DNA from: VXPQ01 sp965117025
GTDB lineage: Bacteria; Bacteroidota; Rhodothermia; Rhodothermales; VXPQ01
NCBI GenBank assembly: GCA_965117025.1
Contig: OZ220746.1
Location: 1,426,001 to 1,490,000 of the forward strand
Direction of reading: 5' to 3'
DNA length: 64,000 nucleotides
The notes below the pieces were generated by a model that worked only from the letters and a program-made list of their open reading frames with translations, had not been told where the DNA came from and ran no database searches. Both the position numbers and the translations under genes were made by a program. Positions 8,026-17,361 of the stretch are shown piece after piece (the first letter of the stretch is position 1; each line of letters opens with the position of its first letter).

Positions 8026-8973
8026 CTATTTGAACAAATGGCCCACGGGTAGTGCATGTCCCCGCAGAAAATCCATCGCCGGGAGCCGGCGGCGACCTTC
8101 CTGTTGCAGTTCCAGCAACTCTACAGCCCCTTCGCCGCAAGCGACTACGAGGCGATCTGACACATCCGTCACTTGACCCGGCATGCCCTGCGCCCCCCCC
8201 TCCCGGCCTGAATCTGCTATATGCGTCCTGTATATCTTGACCATGTTTTCGCCATCACAGGTCCAGGCGCCGGGATGCGGCGACAGTCCGCGTATACCGT
8301 TGTGCACCTGATGCGCGGGTCGATCCCATACAATGCGAGCGTCTTCCTTGCGAATCCGTGGAGCCGGGGTAGCCTCTTCGTCGTTCTGGGAATGCACCTC
8401 AACCTGCCCGCGATCGATGCACCGCACCGTCTCCACGACCACCTCGGCGCCCATCGCCATCATCCGGTCATGCACTTCTCCAGTGGTCTCGTCCGGGCCG
8501 ATCGACATGGTTCTTTGCAAGATGACGTTCCCTGTATCCACGGCTTCTCTCAGAAAGAACGTGCTCACGCCCGTCTGCGTCTCACCCGCCATGACAGCCC
8601 GGTGAATCGGCGCAGCGCCCCGGTACTTCGGAAGCAACGAGCCATGCAAGTTGAAGGCTCCCTTTCGGGCGATCCTGAACACGTCAGGAGGAAGAATGCG
8701 AAAAGCCACCACCACAATCAAGTCCGGCGCCAATCGGCGCACCGCTTTCGCAAAAGCCGGATCGTGAAGAGATGCCGGTTGCAAAATCGTCTTGATACCC
8801 AGCCGTTGCGCTTCCTCCTTTACAGGGGTCGGGTGTATGCGGCGGCCTCGTCCCCGGGGTTTATCAGGGGCCGTCACCACGGCGACCGGACCATAGCCCG
8901 CCTCGGCGAGCCGTCGCAGCGACGGCACGGCGAAATCCGGCGTACCCATAAAAACGATCCGCATATCCTGCAT
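8026..8973 (-). CDS. fmt: Methionyl-tRNA formyltransferase
   Basis: Transfers the formyl group of 10-formyl-THF to initiator Met-tRNA. 315 residues, the usual length. The N-terminal Rossmann domain begins MRIVFMGTPDFAVPSL. The active-site signature is FNLHGSLLPKYRGAAPIH, with the catalytic Asn/His, and the following Asp is in FFLREAVDTGNVIL. The C-terminal OB-like domain follows (about 205-300). A second ATG three codons in (8964) is equally possible. Fmt is followed directly by the galactokinase-like gene and preceded by ftsY in the same orientation. No def gene is adjacent, unlike many bacteria. Confidence 0.95.
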   Translation of the reverse strand: MQDMRIVFMGTPDFAVPSLRRLAEAGYGPVAVVTAPDKPRGRGRRIHPTPVKEEAQRLGIKTILQPASLHDPAFAKAVRRLAPDLIVVVAFRILPPDVFRIARKGAFNLHGSLLPKYRGAAPIHRAVMAGETQTGVSTFFLREAVDTGNVILQRTMSIGPDETTGEVHDRMMAMGAEVVVETVRCIDRGQVEVHSQNDEEATPAPRIRKEDARIVWDRPAHQVHNGIRGLSPHPGAWTCDGENMVKIYRTHIADSGREGGAQGMPGQVTDVSDRLVVACGEGAVELLELQQEGRRRLPAMDFLRGHALPVGHLFK

Positions 8974-9029
8974 GGGAATGTCTGACGAGCAGATTAGGGC
9001 CTGTTAATACTATGCAGTAGACCGGGACA

Positions 9030-9986
9030 TTACCCGAACAGGGCGTCTACAAACGCACGGCGGTCGAATATCCGCAAATCCTCAATATGCTCCCCCACCC
9101 CTATGTATTTGACGGGAATCCGGAAATCATTGGAAATACCGATCACAATGCCTCCTTTTGCAGTACCATCCAGTTTGGTAACCACAAGCCCCGTCACCTC
9201 GACACTACGGGTGAACTCCTCTGCCTGCCGCAGAGCATTCTGCCCGGTGGAAGCATCGAGCACCAGCAGCACCTCATGGGGCGCCCCGGCAACGCGTTTG
9301 GTCATCGCACGCCGGATCTTCGCCAATTCCTCCATCAGCCCCCCGCGGGTATGGAGCCGTCCCGCCGTGTCGATAATCGCTACGTCCGCGCCCCGCGAAT
9401 GGGCCGAGGCTACCGTATCATACGCCACCGAGGCCGGGTCGCTCCCCTGCGCTTGTCGAACGATAGGCACATCGGCGCGTTCGGCCCAGATCGAGAGCTG
9501 CTCCACCGCGGCGGCGCGGAACGTATCGGCAGCGCCGAGCAACACGGATTTGCCGGCGTCCTTGTACCGGTGCGCCATCTTCCCGATGGTGGTCGTTTTA
9601 CCGACTCCGTTGACGCCGACTACCATGATCACGTGCGGACGGTTCGGTAACGGCGCGTCGAACCCTCCGGGGCGATCCGGGGCATCGTCAAGCAGCAGCG
9701 AGGCAACCTCGTTCCGGATCAGGCCGTGCAGTTCCTCCGTCGACACGTAGCGATCCTCGGCCACCCGCTTTCCGATGCGGTCGATGATGTGGAGCGTCGT
9801 GCCGACCCCTACATCGCTGGTGACCAGTACTTCTTCCAGTTCGTCCAGTACCTGCTCGTCCACGGTCTTTTTCCCACGGATGATCCGGCGGACCTTGCCA
9901 AGAAACCCCGTTCTGGTTTTGTCCAACCCCTTGTCAAGTCCCGCAGGGGGTACTTCGCCAGCCCGGGAACCATCAAAAAAACCCAT
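9030..9986 (-). CDS. ftsY: Signal recognition particle receptor FtsY
   Basis: SRP-type GTPase receptor that docks SRP-ribosome complexes at the inner membrane. The N domain is at about 25-100, and the G domain has P-loop GVNGVGKTTT (about 124-133), DTFRAAAVEQL, DTAGRLHTRGGLMEEL and TKLDGTAKGG. The C-terminus GVGEHIEDLRIFDRRAFVDALFG is the canonical FtsY end. At 318 residues it lacks the long acidic A domain of E. coli FtsY, as in many non-proteobacterial homologues. Confidence 0.96.
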   Translation of the reverse strand: MGFFDGSRAGEVPPAGLDKGLDKTRTGFLGKVRRIIRGKKTVDEQVLDELEEVLVTSDVGVGTTLHIIDRIGKRVAEDRYVSTEELHGLIRNEVASLLLDDAPDRPGGFDAPLPNRPHVIMVVGVNGVGKTTTIGKMAHRYKDAGKSVLLGAADTFRAAAVEQLSIWAERADVPIVRQAQGSDPASVAYDTVASAHSRGADVAIIDTAGRLHTRGGLMEELAKIRRAMTKRVAGAPHEVLLVLDASTGQNALRQAEEFTRSVEVTGLVVTKLDGTAKGGIVIGISNDFRIPVKYIGVGEHIEDLRIFDRRAFVDALFG

Positions 9987-10018
9987 GTGCCGTCCTGTAC
10001 AATGACAGAAAATTCGAA

Positions 10019-10660
10019 TTAATCCATTGAACCGGGCTCTTCTCGTATTACACTATTCGTTGCGCCCGGCACAGCCTCCCCGGGGGGCTCACTTCGCTTC
10101 ATCAGCCTGGCATACCTGGCCCCGTACACTGCGAAAGAGCCTGCCAAAAGCCCCGTCGTCGCAAACAAACAGAATCGCATCACAGGATCGTCGGCCCGCA
10201 TCAGTGCGGCAAGGACAGTAACGGTCACAGCCCCCACGGCCACCTTGCCGGACCAATCACTCATCTTCATGACCCCTTTCCGATGTGCAAGCATTCCCGA
10301 ACCCAGCAGAATAAGCAGATCGCGCGTGATCAGCACCATTAGAAACCAGGCCGGCAACGTTCCCCGAAAAACCAGTGCAAGCACGATAACCACACCGGCG
10401 ATCTTGTCGGCCAGCGGATCCAGTATCTTCCCCCAATCCGATACCCTGCCCGACCACCGCGCTATCCTCCCGTCGAGCCAATCGCTCATAATCATGACGA
10501 CAAGCAGCGCAAAAATCCAGCGGAGCGAACCGTCGACCAGGATCAGCCATGCGACAGGAATCGCCAGAAGCACCCGCCCCATGCTGAGTACGTTCGGGAT
10601 GGTCCGGAAATTCCCGTCGGGGCGAAAGCGCCCGAACCTACGGGGTGGCATCATCAGCAT
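10019..10660 (-). CDS. pgsA: CDP-alcohol phosphatidyltransferase (PgsA-like)
   Basis: Integral membrane enzyme that makes phosphatidylglycerophosphate or a related phospholipid from CDP-diacylglycerol. The family motif D-x2-DG-x2-AR-x8-G-x3-D-x3-D is complete, running from DWLDGRIAR to DWGKILDPLADK at about residues 60-87. It has about five or six hydrophobic segments. The substrate alcohol cannot be read from the motif, so the PgsA label is by best fit. The first ATG (10660) overlaps the end of ispG by 23 bp; two further ATGs at 10654 and 10651 would also overlap, which suggests translational coupling. Confidence 0.85.
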   Translation of the reverse strand: MLMMPPRRFGRFRPDGNFRTIPNVLSMGRVLLAIPVAWLILVDGSLRWIFALLVVMIMSDWLDGRIARWSGRVSDWGKILDPLADKIAGVVIVLALVFRGTLPAWFLMVLITRDLLILLGSGMLAHRKGVMKMSDWSGKVAVGAVTVTVLAALMRADDPVMRFCLFATTGLLAGSFAVYGARYARLMKRSEPPGEAVPGATNSVIREEPGSMD

Positions 10661-11726
10661 CGTCCTCCCAGGACTCGATGGCCTCCATCACCGCTTCCAC
10701 GATATCCTCGGACGGCACGGTACCCACCACCTCGCCCCGCTTGAAAAGATGCGCCCGTCCGCGCCCAAGCGAAATGCCCAAGTCCGCACCGGCAGCCTCC
10801 CCGGGTCCATTCACTGCACAGCCCATAAGCGCGACGTTGAGATCCTTCTCGAAACGGGCTTCCTGGACCGCTGCCTCCACCTTTTCCACAATCGAAAACA
10901 AATCGCCTTCCATACGGCCGCATGTGGGGCAGGCAATCACGTTTACGCCCGGACGTCCCAGGCGGAGCGACTTCAGAATGCGATGACCCACCTCTACTTC
11001 CCGTACGGAGGGCGTTGCCAGCGAAACGCGGATCGTGTCCCCGATCCCGTCAGCCAGCAGCGCCCCGATTCCTATCGAACTCTTGACGGAGCCGCTATCG
11101 AAAGCACCTGATTCAGTGACTCCGAGATGCAGCGGAAAATGCGTCTTCTCCGCCAGCAGGCGGTAGGCCCGGATCATGAAAAACACGTCCGAGTGCTTGA
11201 CCGAAATAACCAGGTCCTCGAACCCGTGGCGCTGGCATATCTCCACATGCCGCATAGCGCTTTCGAAAAGGGCCTCGGGCTGCGGGTAGCCATACTTGTC
11301 CAACAGATCCTTTTCCAGCGACCCCGAGTTGACCCCGATGCGAATGGGAATACCGGCTTCTTTCGCAGCAAGCAATACTTCCCGCTCCCACTCTTCCTTG
11401 CCTATGTTGCCGGGATTGATGCGGACCTTGGCCACCTTCGATTCGATGGCCTTCAGGGCATACTGGTAATTGAAGTGAATATCGGCGACGATCGGTACAG
11501 GAGCGCCCTGCACAATATCCGGCAGCGCTTCCGCATCCTCCGGGCGCGGCACCGCCACGCGCACAATGTCGGCCCCGGCCTCGGCAAGCTGGCGAATCTC
11601 ATCGAGAGACGTCTCCACATCATGGGTTTTGGAGGTGGTCATGGACTGCACCGATATCGGTGCGCCGCCGCCGATTTGTACGGGACCGACCTGCACAGGC
11701 CGTGATTCTCGCCGATATCGTTCCAT
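10638..11726 (-). CDS. ispG: 4-hydroxy-3-methylbut-2-en-1-yl diphosphate synthase
   Basis: Penultimate enzyme of the MEP isoprenoid pathway, converting MEcPP to HMBPP with a [4Fe-4S] cluster. An N-terminal TIM-barrel-like domain begins at MERYRRESRPVQVG. The C-terminal cluster domain has CPTCGR and GCAVNGPGEA, giving the three Cys plus Glu ligand set. The frame remains open up to 11849, but the extra 41 codons run into a copy of the interspersed repeat and do not look protein-like, so the ATG at 11726 is used (about 362 residues, usual for the short bacterial form). It overlaps the downstream phosphatidyltransferase gene. Together with ispE at 16.2 kb this shows a MEP-pathway organism. Confidence 0.95.
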   Translation of the reverse strand: MERYRRESRPVQVGPVQIGGGAPISVQSMTTSKTHDVETSLDEIRQLAEAGADIVRVAVPRPEDAEALPDIVQGAPVPIVADIHFNYQYALKAIESKVAKVRINPGNIGKEEWEREVLLAAKEAGIPIRIGVNSGSLEKDLLDKYGYPQPEALFESAMRHVEICQRHGFEDLVISVKHSDVFFMIRAYRLLAEKTHFPLHLGVTESGAFDSGSVKSSIGIGALLADGIGDTIRVSLATPSVREVEVGHRILKSLRLGRPGVNVIACPTCGRMEGDLFSIVEKVEAAVQEARFEKDLNVALMGCAVNGPGEAAGADLGISLGRGRAHLFKRGEVVGTVPSEDIVEAVMEAIESWEDDADDATP

Positions 11727-11807
11727 GGCTGTCAATAACAATGATGAACGGGTGTTCTCCTGTAACGAAACCGAATGTTCTTGTGTTGCACGAAACAGGT
11801 TGATGTA

Positions 11808-11851
11808 AAGGATACTCTGACCAAAACCGGTTCGTTCAGCGCTTCGCAAAG
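11808..11851 (+). repeat. Left-end fragment of the interspersed repeat
   Basis: AAGGATACTCTGACCAAAAC followed by CGGTTCGTTCAGCGCTTCGC matches about 44 bases of the left end of the elements at 4353 and 52261. It is located in the short gap between the EEP hydrolase gene and ispG. No matching right end is seen nearby, so this is a solo end. Confidence 0.6.
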
Positions 11852-11868
11852 GAGCATCCGGAAACCCG

Positions 11869-12939
11869 TCAATCCCGGAGGCGCAAACGTACCAGAAGCG
11901 GTAGATGATCGGAAAGATGCGCTTCCTGCACCCGGGCAGCGACGACCTCCCATTCCTCGCTCACGAATACGTAGTCGATCCGCACCGCAGGCAACCGCGC
12001 ATGGTAGGTCATGCCCCACCCCGCCCCCGCCTCTGCAAAGGCATCGCGTAACCGGCCCGACAATGTGCGGTACACCCGGTTGTTCGGGGTGCTGTTCAGA
12101 TCGCCGCACAGAATGACGGGCAGGGTTTCCTCTTCGATCATCGCTACGATCCCGTCGATCTCCCGGGCGCGGACCCGATATGCGGCGCGGTACTGCCTGA
12201 GATAGCGCATGATATATTCGACATCGAAAACGGACGAGCGCGCTTCCTCCCAGGGTTTCCTTTCTCCGAACGTACGCAAGTGCACGTTATACAGTATGAA
12301 ATCCCTGTCTTGCCAGCGTACCCGGGCCCTGATGACATGCGACGTACGATTATCCGACGAATACAGGCGGCGCCGGGACACATGCACAACCGACGGCTTG
12401 CTGAGCACGGGCTGTTGCGTCCAGGAAGCATTATCGGGGCGCATGGACGAGAACCCCAGCGAGTCGAACAAAATCGAGACATACGAATCGGCCCGGGTAA
12501 AAGGCGCCTCGTCATGCCAGGCAATAGAGGCCTCCTGCAGGCCGATAATATCCGGGCGGCTTTCCTCGACAAGACGAGCCATGTGCGCGGGGCGCTCCGG
12601 GGTGGCGTTGCGCCAGATAGCGGGAGCGTTGAATGTAAGGAGCGTCAGTGTATCGTCCGGGATGTCCGGGACGGCATCGAAGCGGTCGAGCGGATTGGCG
12701 CGGATCAGAAAAAGCGCCAGCAACACGCCGTTGACGACCAGAGCGCGCCGGTTCCCCGCCAGCGCAAGCAATACCGTCATCCCCGCAAGAACCAGCGCAA
12801 TGTACGGCAGGAACACGGCGACGAGTTCGAACCACCAGAAAACGCCGAAAGGCACATAGTACGCAAGGTACCCGGCCAGAAAGAGCAGCGCGATCGGGAT
12901 ATTGACCGCAGCGAGGATTGTGCGCACAAACCGTTTCAT
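11869..12939 (-). CDS. Endonuclease/exonuclease/phosphatase (EEP) family protein, membrane-anchored
   Basis: 356 residues. The first about 100 residues contain three hydrophobic segments, followed by an EEP-fold domain that would face the periplasm. EEP motifs are visible: TLLTFNA, DIIGLQEA with the metal-binding Glu, ILCGDLNSTPNN, and a C-terminal IDYVFVS with SDHLPLLVRL supplying the final Asp-His. The family includes DNases, phosphodiesterases and lipid phosphatases; the substrate is not predictable here. This layout (TM segments plus EEP) is common in Bacteroidota. It follows the rhomboid gene by 9 bp and is probably cotranscribed. Confidence 0.88.
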   Translation of the reverse strand: MKRFVRTILAAVNIPIALLFLAGYLAYYVPFGVFWWFELVAVFLPYIALVLAGMTVLLALAGNRRALVVNGVLLALFLIRANPLDRFDAVPDIPDDTLTLLTFNAPAIWRNATPERPAHMARLVEESRPDIIGLQEASIAWHDEAPFTRADSYVSILFDSLGFSSMRPDNASWTQQPVLSKPSVVHVSRRRLYSSDNRTSHVIRARVRWQDRDFILYNVHLRTFGERKPWEEARSSVFDVEYIMRYLRQYRAAYRVRAREIDGIVAMIEEETLPVILCGDLNSTPNNRVYRTLSGRLRDAFAEAGAGWGMTYHARLPAVRIDYVFVSEEWEVVAARVQEAHLSDHLPLLVRLRLRD

Positions 12940-12948
12940 CGCCGATGC

Positions 12949-13614
12949 TTACCAATACATCGTTCGGCCGGGGCGTATCGGAAGTTTGCCCCTCCAGTAC
13001 TGTATCAGCAGGAAGCCGAACAACATGCCGCCAAGATGGGCAAAATTGGCGACGCCGGCCTGGGTGCCCGTCACGGCGGCCCATAATTCCAGCACGCCGT
13101 AGATGATCACAAGCCATTTCGCCTTGATCGGGAACAGAAAATAAATATAGATGGGCTGGTTAGGAAACATCATGCCGAAGGCAAGCAGGATACCGAATAC
13201 CCCGCCCGATGCGCCTACCGTCGGGTACACCGCACCGCTGGAGGAAGCCACGATCAGTTGAATCAGCCCCGCGCCGATGACGCAAACGAAATAAAATATG
13301 GTGAACCGGCGGCTGCCCCATGTATTTTCGATCTGCACGCCAAACAGCCACAGCGCAAACATATTGAACAAAAGATGCGTGAAGCCTCCGTGCAGAAAGG
13401 AATACGTCACCAGTTGCCACGGCAAAAACGACGCAAAACCGCTTGGGAACCCGGGATTTCCTATAGGCCACAGGGCAAACCACTGCACAAGCACCCGACT
13501 CAGGACAGGAGTCATCGTGGCGAGAAATACCAGCCCGTTCAGAATCAGCAGATTCTTGATGACCGGCGGAAACATCGAAAATTGCGTGAGGGGTCGGTAA
13601 GAATTCTGGTACAT
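12949..13614 (-). CDS. Rhomboid family intramembrane serine protease
   Basis: 221 residues with six or so membrane segments. The catalytic Ser136 lies in GASGGVFG and the catalytic His193 in NFAHLGGMLFG, with the L1-loop and HGGFTHLLFNMFAL block of bacterial rhomboids present. It cleaves transmembrane substrates; the target is unknown. It is the first gene of a two-gene unit with the EEP hydrolase and is divergent from the PBP gene, with a 145-bp shared upstream region. Confidence 0.93.
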   Translation of the reverse strand: MYQNSYRPLTQFSMFPPVIKNLLILNGLVFLATMTPVLSRVLVQWFALWPIGNPGFPSGFASFLPWQLVTYSFLHGGFTHLLFNMFALWLFGVQIENTWGSRRFTIFYFVCVIGAGLIQLIVASSSGAVYPTVGASGGVFGILLAFGMMFPNQPIYIYFLFPIKAKWLVIIYGVLELWAAVTGTQAGVANFAHLGGMLFGFLLIQYWRGKLPIRPGRTMYW

Positions 13615-13759
13615 CGTCCGATGCGTGCGTGCAATAACGGTATCCCTGCCTTTGGATATACCCCTCTCTTAGCGATAAACGCCCGTAAAGTTGCGTTTCC
13701 CTGCGGAACGAACAGTCGAAAACCGGCATTCAAGGAGCATCGTCCTTCTTTTCGTGTTC

Positions 13760-16093
13760 ATGTCGGATTCGCGATACTCCAAGGAAGAACTGGAGCGCTA
13801 TTTCAGCGATCCTGCCGCACGTCGCGCGGCCCCCGCCCGATCTCCCGCCGGTAAGCGGCAAGGGTATTTCCGCCGCCGTTTCCGGAACGAAAACAAGGCG
13901 CAGGCTGCGTTCCTGCTTTCCGTGATCGGCGGCGGCGTCATTGCCTTTTCCTTCTTCATCGGGGGCTGGGCGCTACTGCTCTCCGATGAGTTGCCGGATT
14001 TCCGGCAACTGGACAATCCCGATCTGCAGTTGGCGACGGTCGCCTATACCGCCGACGGCAAGGAACTCGTGCGTTACGCCTTCCAGAACCGTTCCTGGTC
14101 CGGCTACGACGATATTTCACCCCATGCGGTCAACGCCCTCGTCGCTACGGAGGACCGGCGCTTTCATGGTCACTGGGGCATTGACCCGCGGGGCCTCGTG
14201 GCCGCCGCCGTGGATGTGGTTCGAAAAGGCGAACTGCGCGGGGCCTCGACGATTACCCAGCAGTTGGCTCGCAACCTGTACAACCAGGACATCGGTTTCG
14301 AGGTGTCCATTTCCCGCAAACTCAAGGAAATGATCACGGCGGTGCAACTCGAGCGCCGCTACACAAAGCGGGAGATCATCGAGATGTATCTCAACACGGT
14401 GCCCTTCAGCAGCAATGCGTACGGGATCGAAGCAGCGGCCCGCACCTATTTCAACAAAACGGCAGCGGAGTTATCCCCTCTGGAAGGAGCCACGCTGATC
14501 GGGATGCTGAAAGCAAATACGTATTACAATCCCTACCGGAATCCCGAAAATTCCCGACGCAGGCGGAACGTCGTCCTGAAACAGATGGCGGACCAGGGCT
14601 TCATCCCGCGGGCATTCTATGACGAACACCATCCCGATTCGGTGCGCACCGACTACAACCCGTCTTCGGAAGTGACCGCCGCTCTGGCGCCGTATTTCGC
14701 CGAGCAGGTGCGGCTCTGGATGCGGGAGTGGGCTGCGGAAAACGGCCACAACCTGTATGCGGACGGTTTGCGCGTGTATACGCCGCTCGACTCGCGGATG
14801 CAGGAGATTGCACAGCAGTCCGTGGACGAAAATATGGAGGGCCTCCAGGCCGTCGTGGATTACGAATGGAGTGACGGGGGCGGCATCTGGTATACCTTCG
14901 ATAAGTATCTGGAGCAGACGGGATACGAACCCTGGGCCCGGTACTGGCGCAACAATCCCCAAACGCTCGCGTCGTTCATCCGGGGCACGGAGCGCTACCG
15001 CTCGCTTTTGCGCCAGCCGGGCATGTCGGCGAACGACGCCGTCGCCCAGCTCCGCAATAACGCGGCGTTCATGGATTCGCTGAAAACAGCCAAAACGCGG
15101 CTCCAGGCCGGCCTCGTATCCATCGATCCCCATACCGGACACATCAAAGCCTGGGTAGGCGGAAGAAACCTCAAGACCGAGTGGTACGACCATGTCAACA
15201 AAGCTGCGCGCCAACCCGGCTCGACATTCAAACCGTTCGTCTACACGGCGGCGATCGACAACGGATGGCCCCCCTGGCATCAGCTCCCCGACAGTGCGTT
15301 CACGTATGTGGATCCGATCACCGAGGTGGTATGGCAGCCGCAAAACGCGGACGACCAATCAACGGGACGCATGATGACCCTTACCGAAGGGCTGGCCCGG
15401 TCGAAAAATACGGTCACGGCTCGTGTGATCACGGAGCTCGTGAACCCGGAACTGGTGGCGTTCTACGCACGCAGGATGGGCATAAAAAGCGAGCTGGACG
15501 CCGTGCCGGCGCTGGCCCTCGGCACCAGCGACATCACATTGCTTGAACTGACCTCGGCATTCAGCACGCTGGCGAGCGGCGGCCTGCAATACGATCCCGT
15601 CTTTGTAACGCGCATCGAGGATCGCTTCGGAAACGTACTGTACGAGCACACCTCCTCGCCCGAAGAAGCGCTCTCCGAACAGACGGCGTACACGGTCGTC
15701 AACATGATGCGGGGTATTATTAACCCGCCCGACGGCACAGGGCAGCGCATCAGAACCCAATACGGACTGGTCGATTATGATCTGGCAGGCAAGACCGGCA
15801 CCACACAGAACAACGCGGACGGCTGGTTCGGCCTCATGCACCCCAACCTGGTAACCGGCGCATGGGTGGGATTCAATGACCGGCGCGTGGCCTTTCGCAC
15901 GTTCTGGTGGGGACAGGGCGCGCACAATGCGCTGTTTCTGGTGGGGCAGTACTTCCGGGGTCTCGTCGATTCCGAAGAGATCGAGATCACGGAAGACCCC
16001 TTTCCCAGCCCCGAAGAACTGGGCCTGACCTACGATGCCCTCCCCGGCGAAGAAAGGGAGGTAAATGCCGGCGAGCGCGGCGTCGATTGGTAA
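13760..16093 (+). CDS. Class A penicillin-binding protein (PBP1a-like)
   Basis: Bifunctional peptidoglycan glycosyltransferase/transpeptidase, about 777 residues. One membrane segment is at about 50-74. The GT51 domain has catalytic Glu131 in EDRRFHGHWG, then STITQQLARNLY and the EIIEMYLNTVPF block. The transpeptidase domain has nucleophile Ser488 in GSTFKPF, the SKN motif at about 548, and KTGT at about 678. The frame is open back to 13691, but the ATG at 13760 opens the recognisable cytoplasmic tail and the earlier residues look non-coding. It converges on ispE, whose stop codon is 80 bp away. Confidence 0.94.
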   Translation: MSDSRYSKEELERYFSDPAARRAAPARSPAGKRQGYFRRRFRNENKAQAAFLLSVIGGGVIAFSFFIGGWALLLSDELPDFRQLDNPDLQLATVAYTADGKELVRYAFQNRSWSGYDDISPHAVNALVATEDRRFHGHWGIDPRGLVAAAVDVVRKGELRGASTITQQLARNLYNQDIGFEVSISRKLKEMITAVQLERRYTKREIIEMYLNTVPFSSNAYGIEAAARTYFNKTAAELSPLEGATLIGMLKANTYYNPYRNPENSRRRRNVVLKQMADQGFIPRAFYDEHHPDSVRTDYNPSSEVTAALAPYFAEQVRLWMREWAAENGHNLYADGLRVYTPLDSRMQEIAQQSVDENMEGLQAVVDYEWSDGGGIWYTFDKYLEQTGYEPWARYWRNNPQTLASFIRGTERYRSLLRQPGMSANDAVAQLRNNAAFMDSLKTAKTRLQAGLVSIDPHTGHIKAWVGGRNLKTEWYDHVNKAARQPGSTFKPFVYTAAIDNGWPPWHQLPDSAFTYVDPITEVVWQPQNADDQSTGRMMTLTEGLARSKNTVTARVITELVNPELVAFYARRMGIKSELDAVPALALGTSDITLLELTSAFSTLASGGLQYDPVFVTRIEDRFGNVLYEHTSSPEEALSEQTAYTVVNMMRGIINPPDGTGQRIRTQYGLVDYDLAGKTGTTQNNADGWFGLMHPNLVTGAWVGFNDRRVAFRTFWWGQGAHNALFLVGQYFRGLVDSEEIEITEDPFPSPEELGLTYDALPGEEREVNAGERGVDW

Positions 16094-16172
16094 GCGCTGA
16101 GAACGGGAAGCGCCTGCGGAGCCCGGCGCATTGTGTCGGCGGGCGTATTCATCCCGATGTCGAACCGGTCGT

Positions 16173-17069
16173 TCATGTGCACCCCATCCAGGTTCGGCAA
16201 CCGGATCGGCGGAGCACGCCCTTGGCTTCCTCGGCCTGTGCTTTGCCTTCGAACGCACCGTATACCGCCGAACCCGAACCGGAAAGCGAAACGTACACGG
16301 CGCCCGTTTCTTCGAGCGCGGTCTTCGCAGCAGCGATGCGGGGATACCGGGGCAGTATGACCCTTTCGAAATCGTTCGTCAGCTCTGCGCGCCAGCGCTC
16401 GGGATCCCCGGATAACAAGACCTCGCACAAATCCGGGCGATGCCGATCATTCGGCTTCACGAGGGCATAGGCCCCGGCAGTCGAGACCTGCACGGGCGGA
16501 ACGGCCACCACAAGGGGATACGGAAAAACGTACGGAGTTCCGTCCTGCAGGAGCGGTTTCAGCATATCGCCGCGTCCTGTGCCGAACGCCGCCGCATCGC
16601 CTGCTGCGAAGAATGCTGCATCCGCACCGACGCTTGCGGCTATATCTATCAACTCCTCCCGGGACCGACCCAGCCTCCACCAATCATTCAGCAGATGAAG
16701 CGCCGTGGCCACATCGCTGGACCCGCCTCCCAGTCCGGCGCCCACGGGAATACGTTTGCGGAGTTCAATGGATGCCCCCTTGTCCGGGTCAAGGCATCGC
16801 GCCGCGCGATAGACCAGATTATCGGCGCCCGGCGGAACCTGGAGAAAACGGCTGGGAGGCGAGGCGTCCTCCACAGGAATCACCTGCAACGGGCCGGGAA
16901 ACGCCGGAGTATCCGCCTGCCTGCGGCCTCCAGGCGGTCTGACAGACACCTTATCTGCCCAGCCGATCCGCAGAAACACGGTTTCGATGTCGTGATACCC
17001 GTCGCTGCGTTTGCGGAGTACATGCAAACCGAGATTGATCTTGGCGGGAGCGGTTTTACAAAGCATCAT
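16173..17069 (-). CDS. ispE: 4-diphosphocytidyl-2-C-methyl-D-erythritol kinase
   Basis: GHMP-family kinase of the MEP pathway. The typical opening KTAPAKINLGLHVLRKRSDGYHD with the substrate-binding Lys/Asp is present, and the ATP loop PVGAGLGGGSSDVATALHLL is intact, with a later SGSGSAVYGAF block. The open frame extends to 17225, but 52 extra residues precede the family start, so ATG 17069 (or 17066) is used, giving about 298 residues. It shares a roughly 290-bp divergent upstream region with the polysaccharide export gene. Confidence 0.94.
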   Translation of the reverse strand: MMLCKTAPAKINLGLHVLRKRSDGYHDIETVFLRIGWADKVSVRPPGGRRQADTPAFPGPLQVIPVEDASPPSRFLQVPPGADNLVYRAARCLDPDKGASIELRKRIPVGAGLGGGSSDVATALHLLNDWWRLGRSREELIDIAASVGADAAFFAAGDAAAFGTGRGDMLKPLLQDGTPYVFPYPLVVAVPPVQVSTAGAYALVKPNDRHRPDLCEVLLSGDPERWRAELTNDFERVILPRYPRIAAAKTALEETGAVYVSLSGSGSAVYGAFEGKAQAEEAKGVLRRSGCRTWMGCT

Positions 17070-17205
17070 AGATAAAACAATGGTGAAACCCATCCCCGCA
17101 AAATGCGTGGCTCGGATTACCCATTCGAGCGTGCGCTCGAAAAAACCAACCGATGCGCAGGGAACCCGATAGCGCTCCGGCTGTTGCAACACCCGAAGAA
17201 ACGAG

Positions 17206-17221
17206 GTATTTTTTAAAATAC
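17206..17221. promoter_or_regulatory. AT-rich palindrome in the ispE/Wza-like divergent region
   Basis: GTATTTTTTAAAATAC has 7-bp inverted arms. It sits in the 292-bp region between the starts of two divergently transcribed genes. It could be a regulator site or chance; no neighbouring regulator gene is present. The remainder of that region shows no gene. Confidence 0.25.
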
Positions 17222-17361
17222 GCACTGTACACTTCTACCCGGCGCCTTCTCATTCATTTCGGTCGAGCCTACCCCGGAATCGCTACAAAATTCGCTCGTA
17301 CTTCCATAATCCGAATACTCCGAAGGCGCTGCCCGCGCCTCTCGATATATCGGTATCCGGC

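Noticed and set aside
11727..11849. Upstream extension of ispG
   Set aside because: The extra codons include a fragment of the interspersed repeat, so the family start at 11726 is used.
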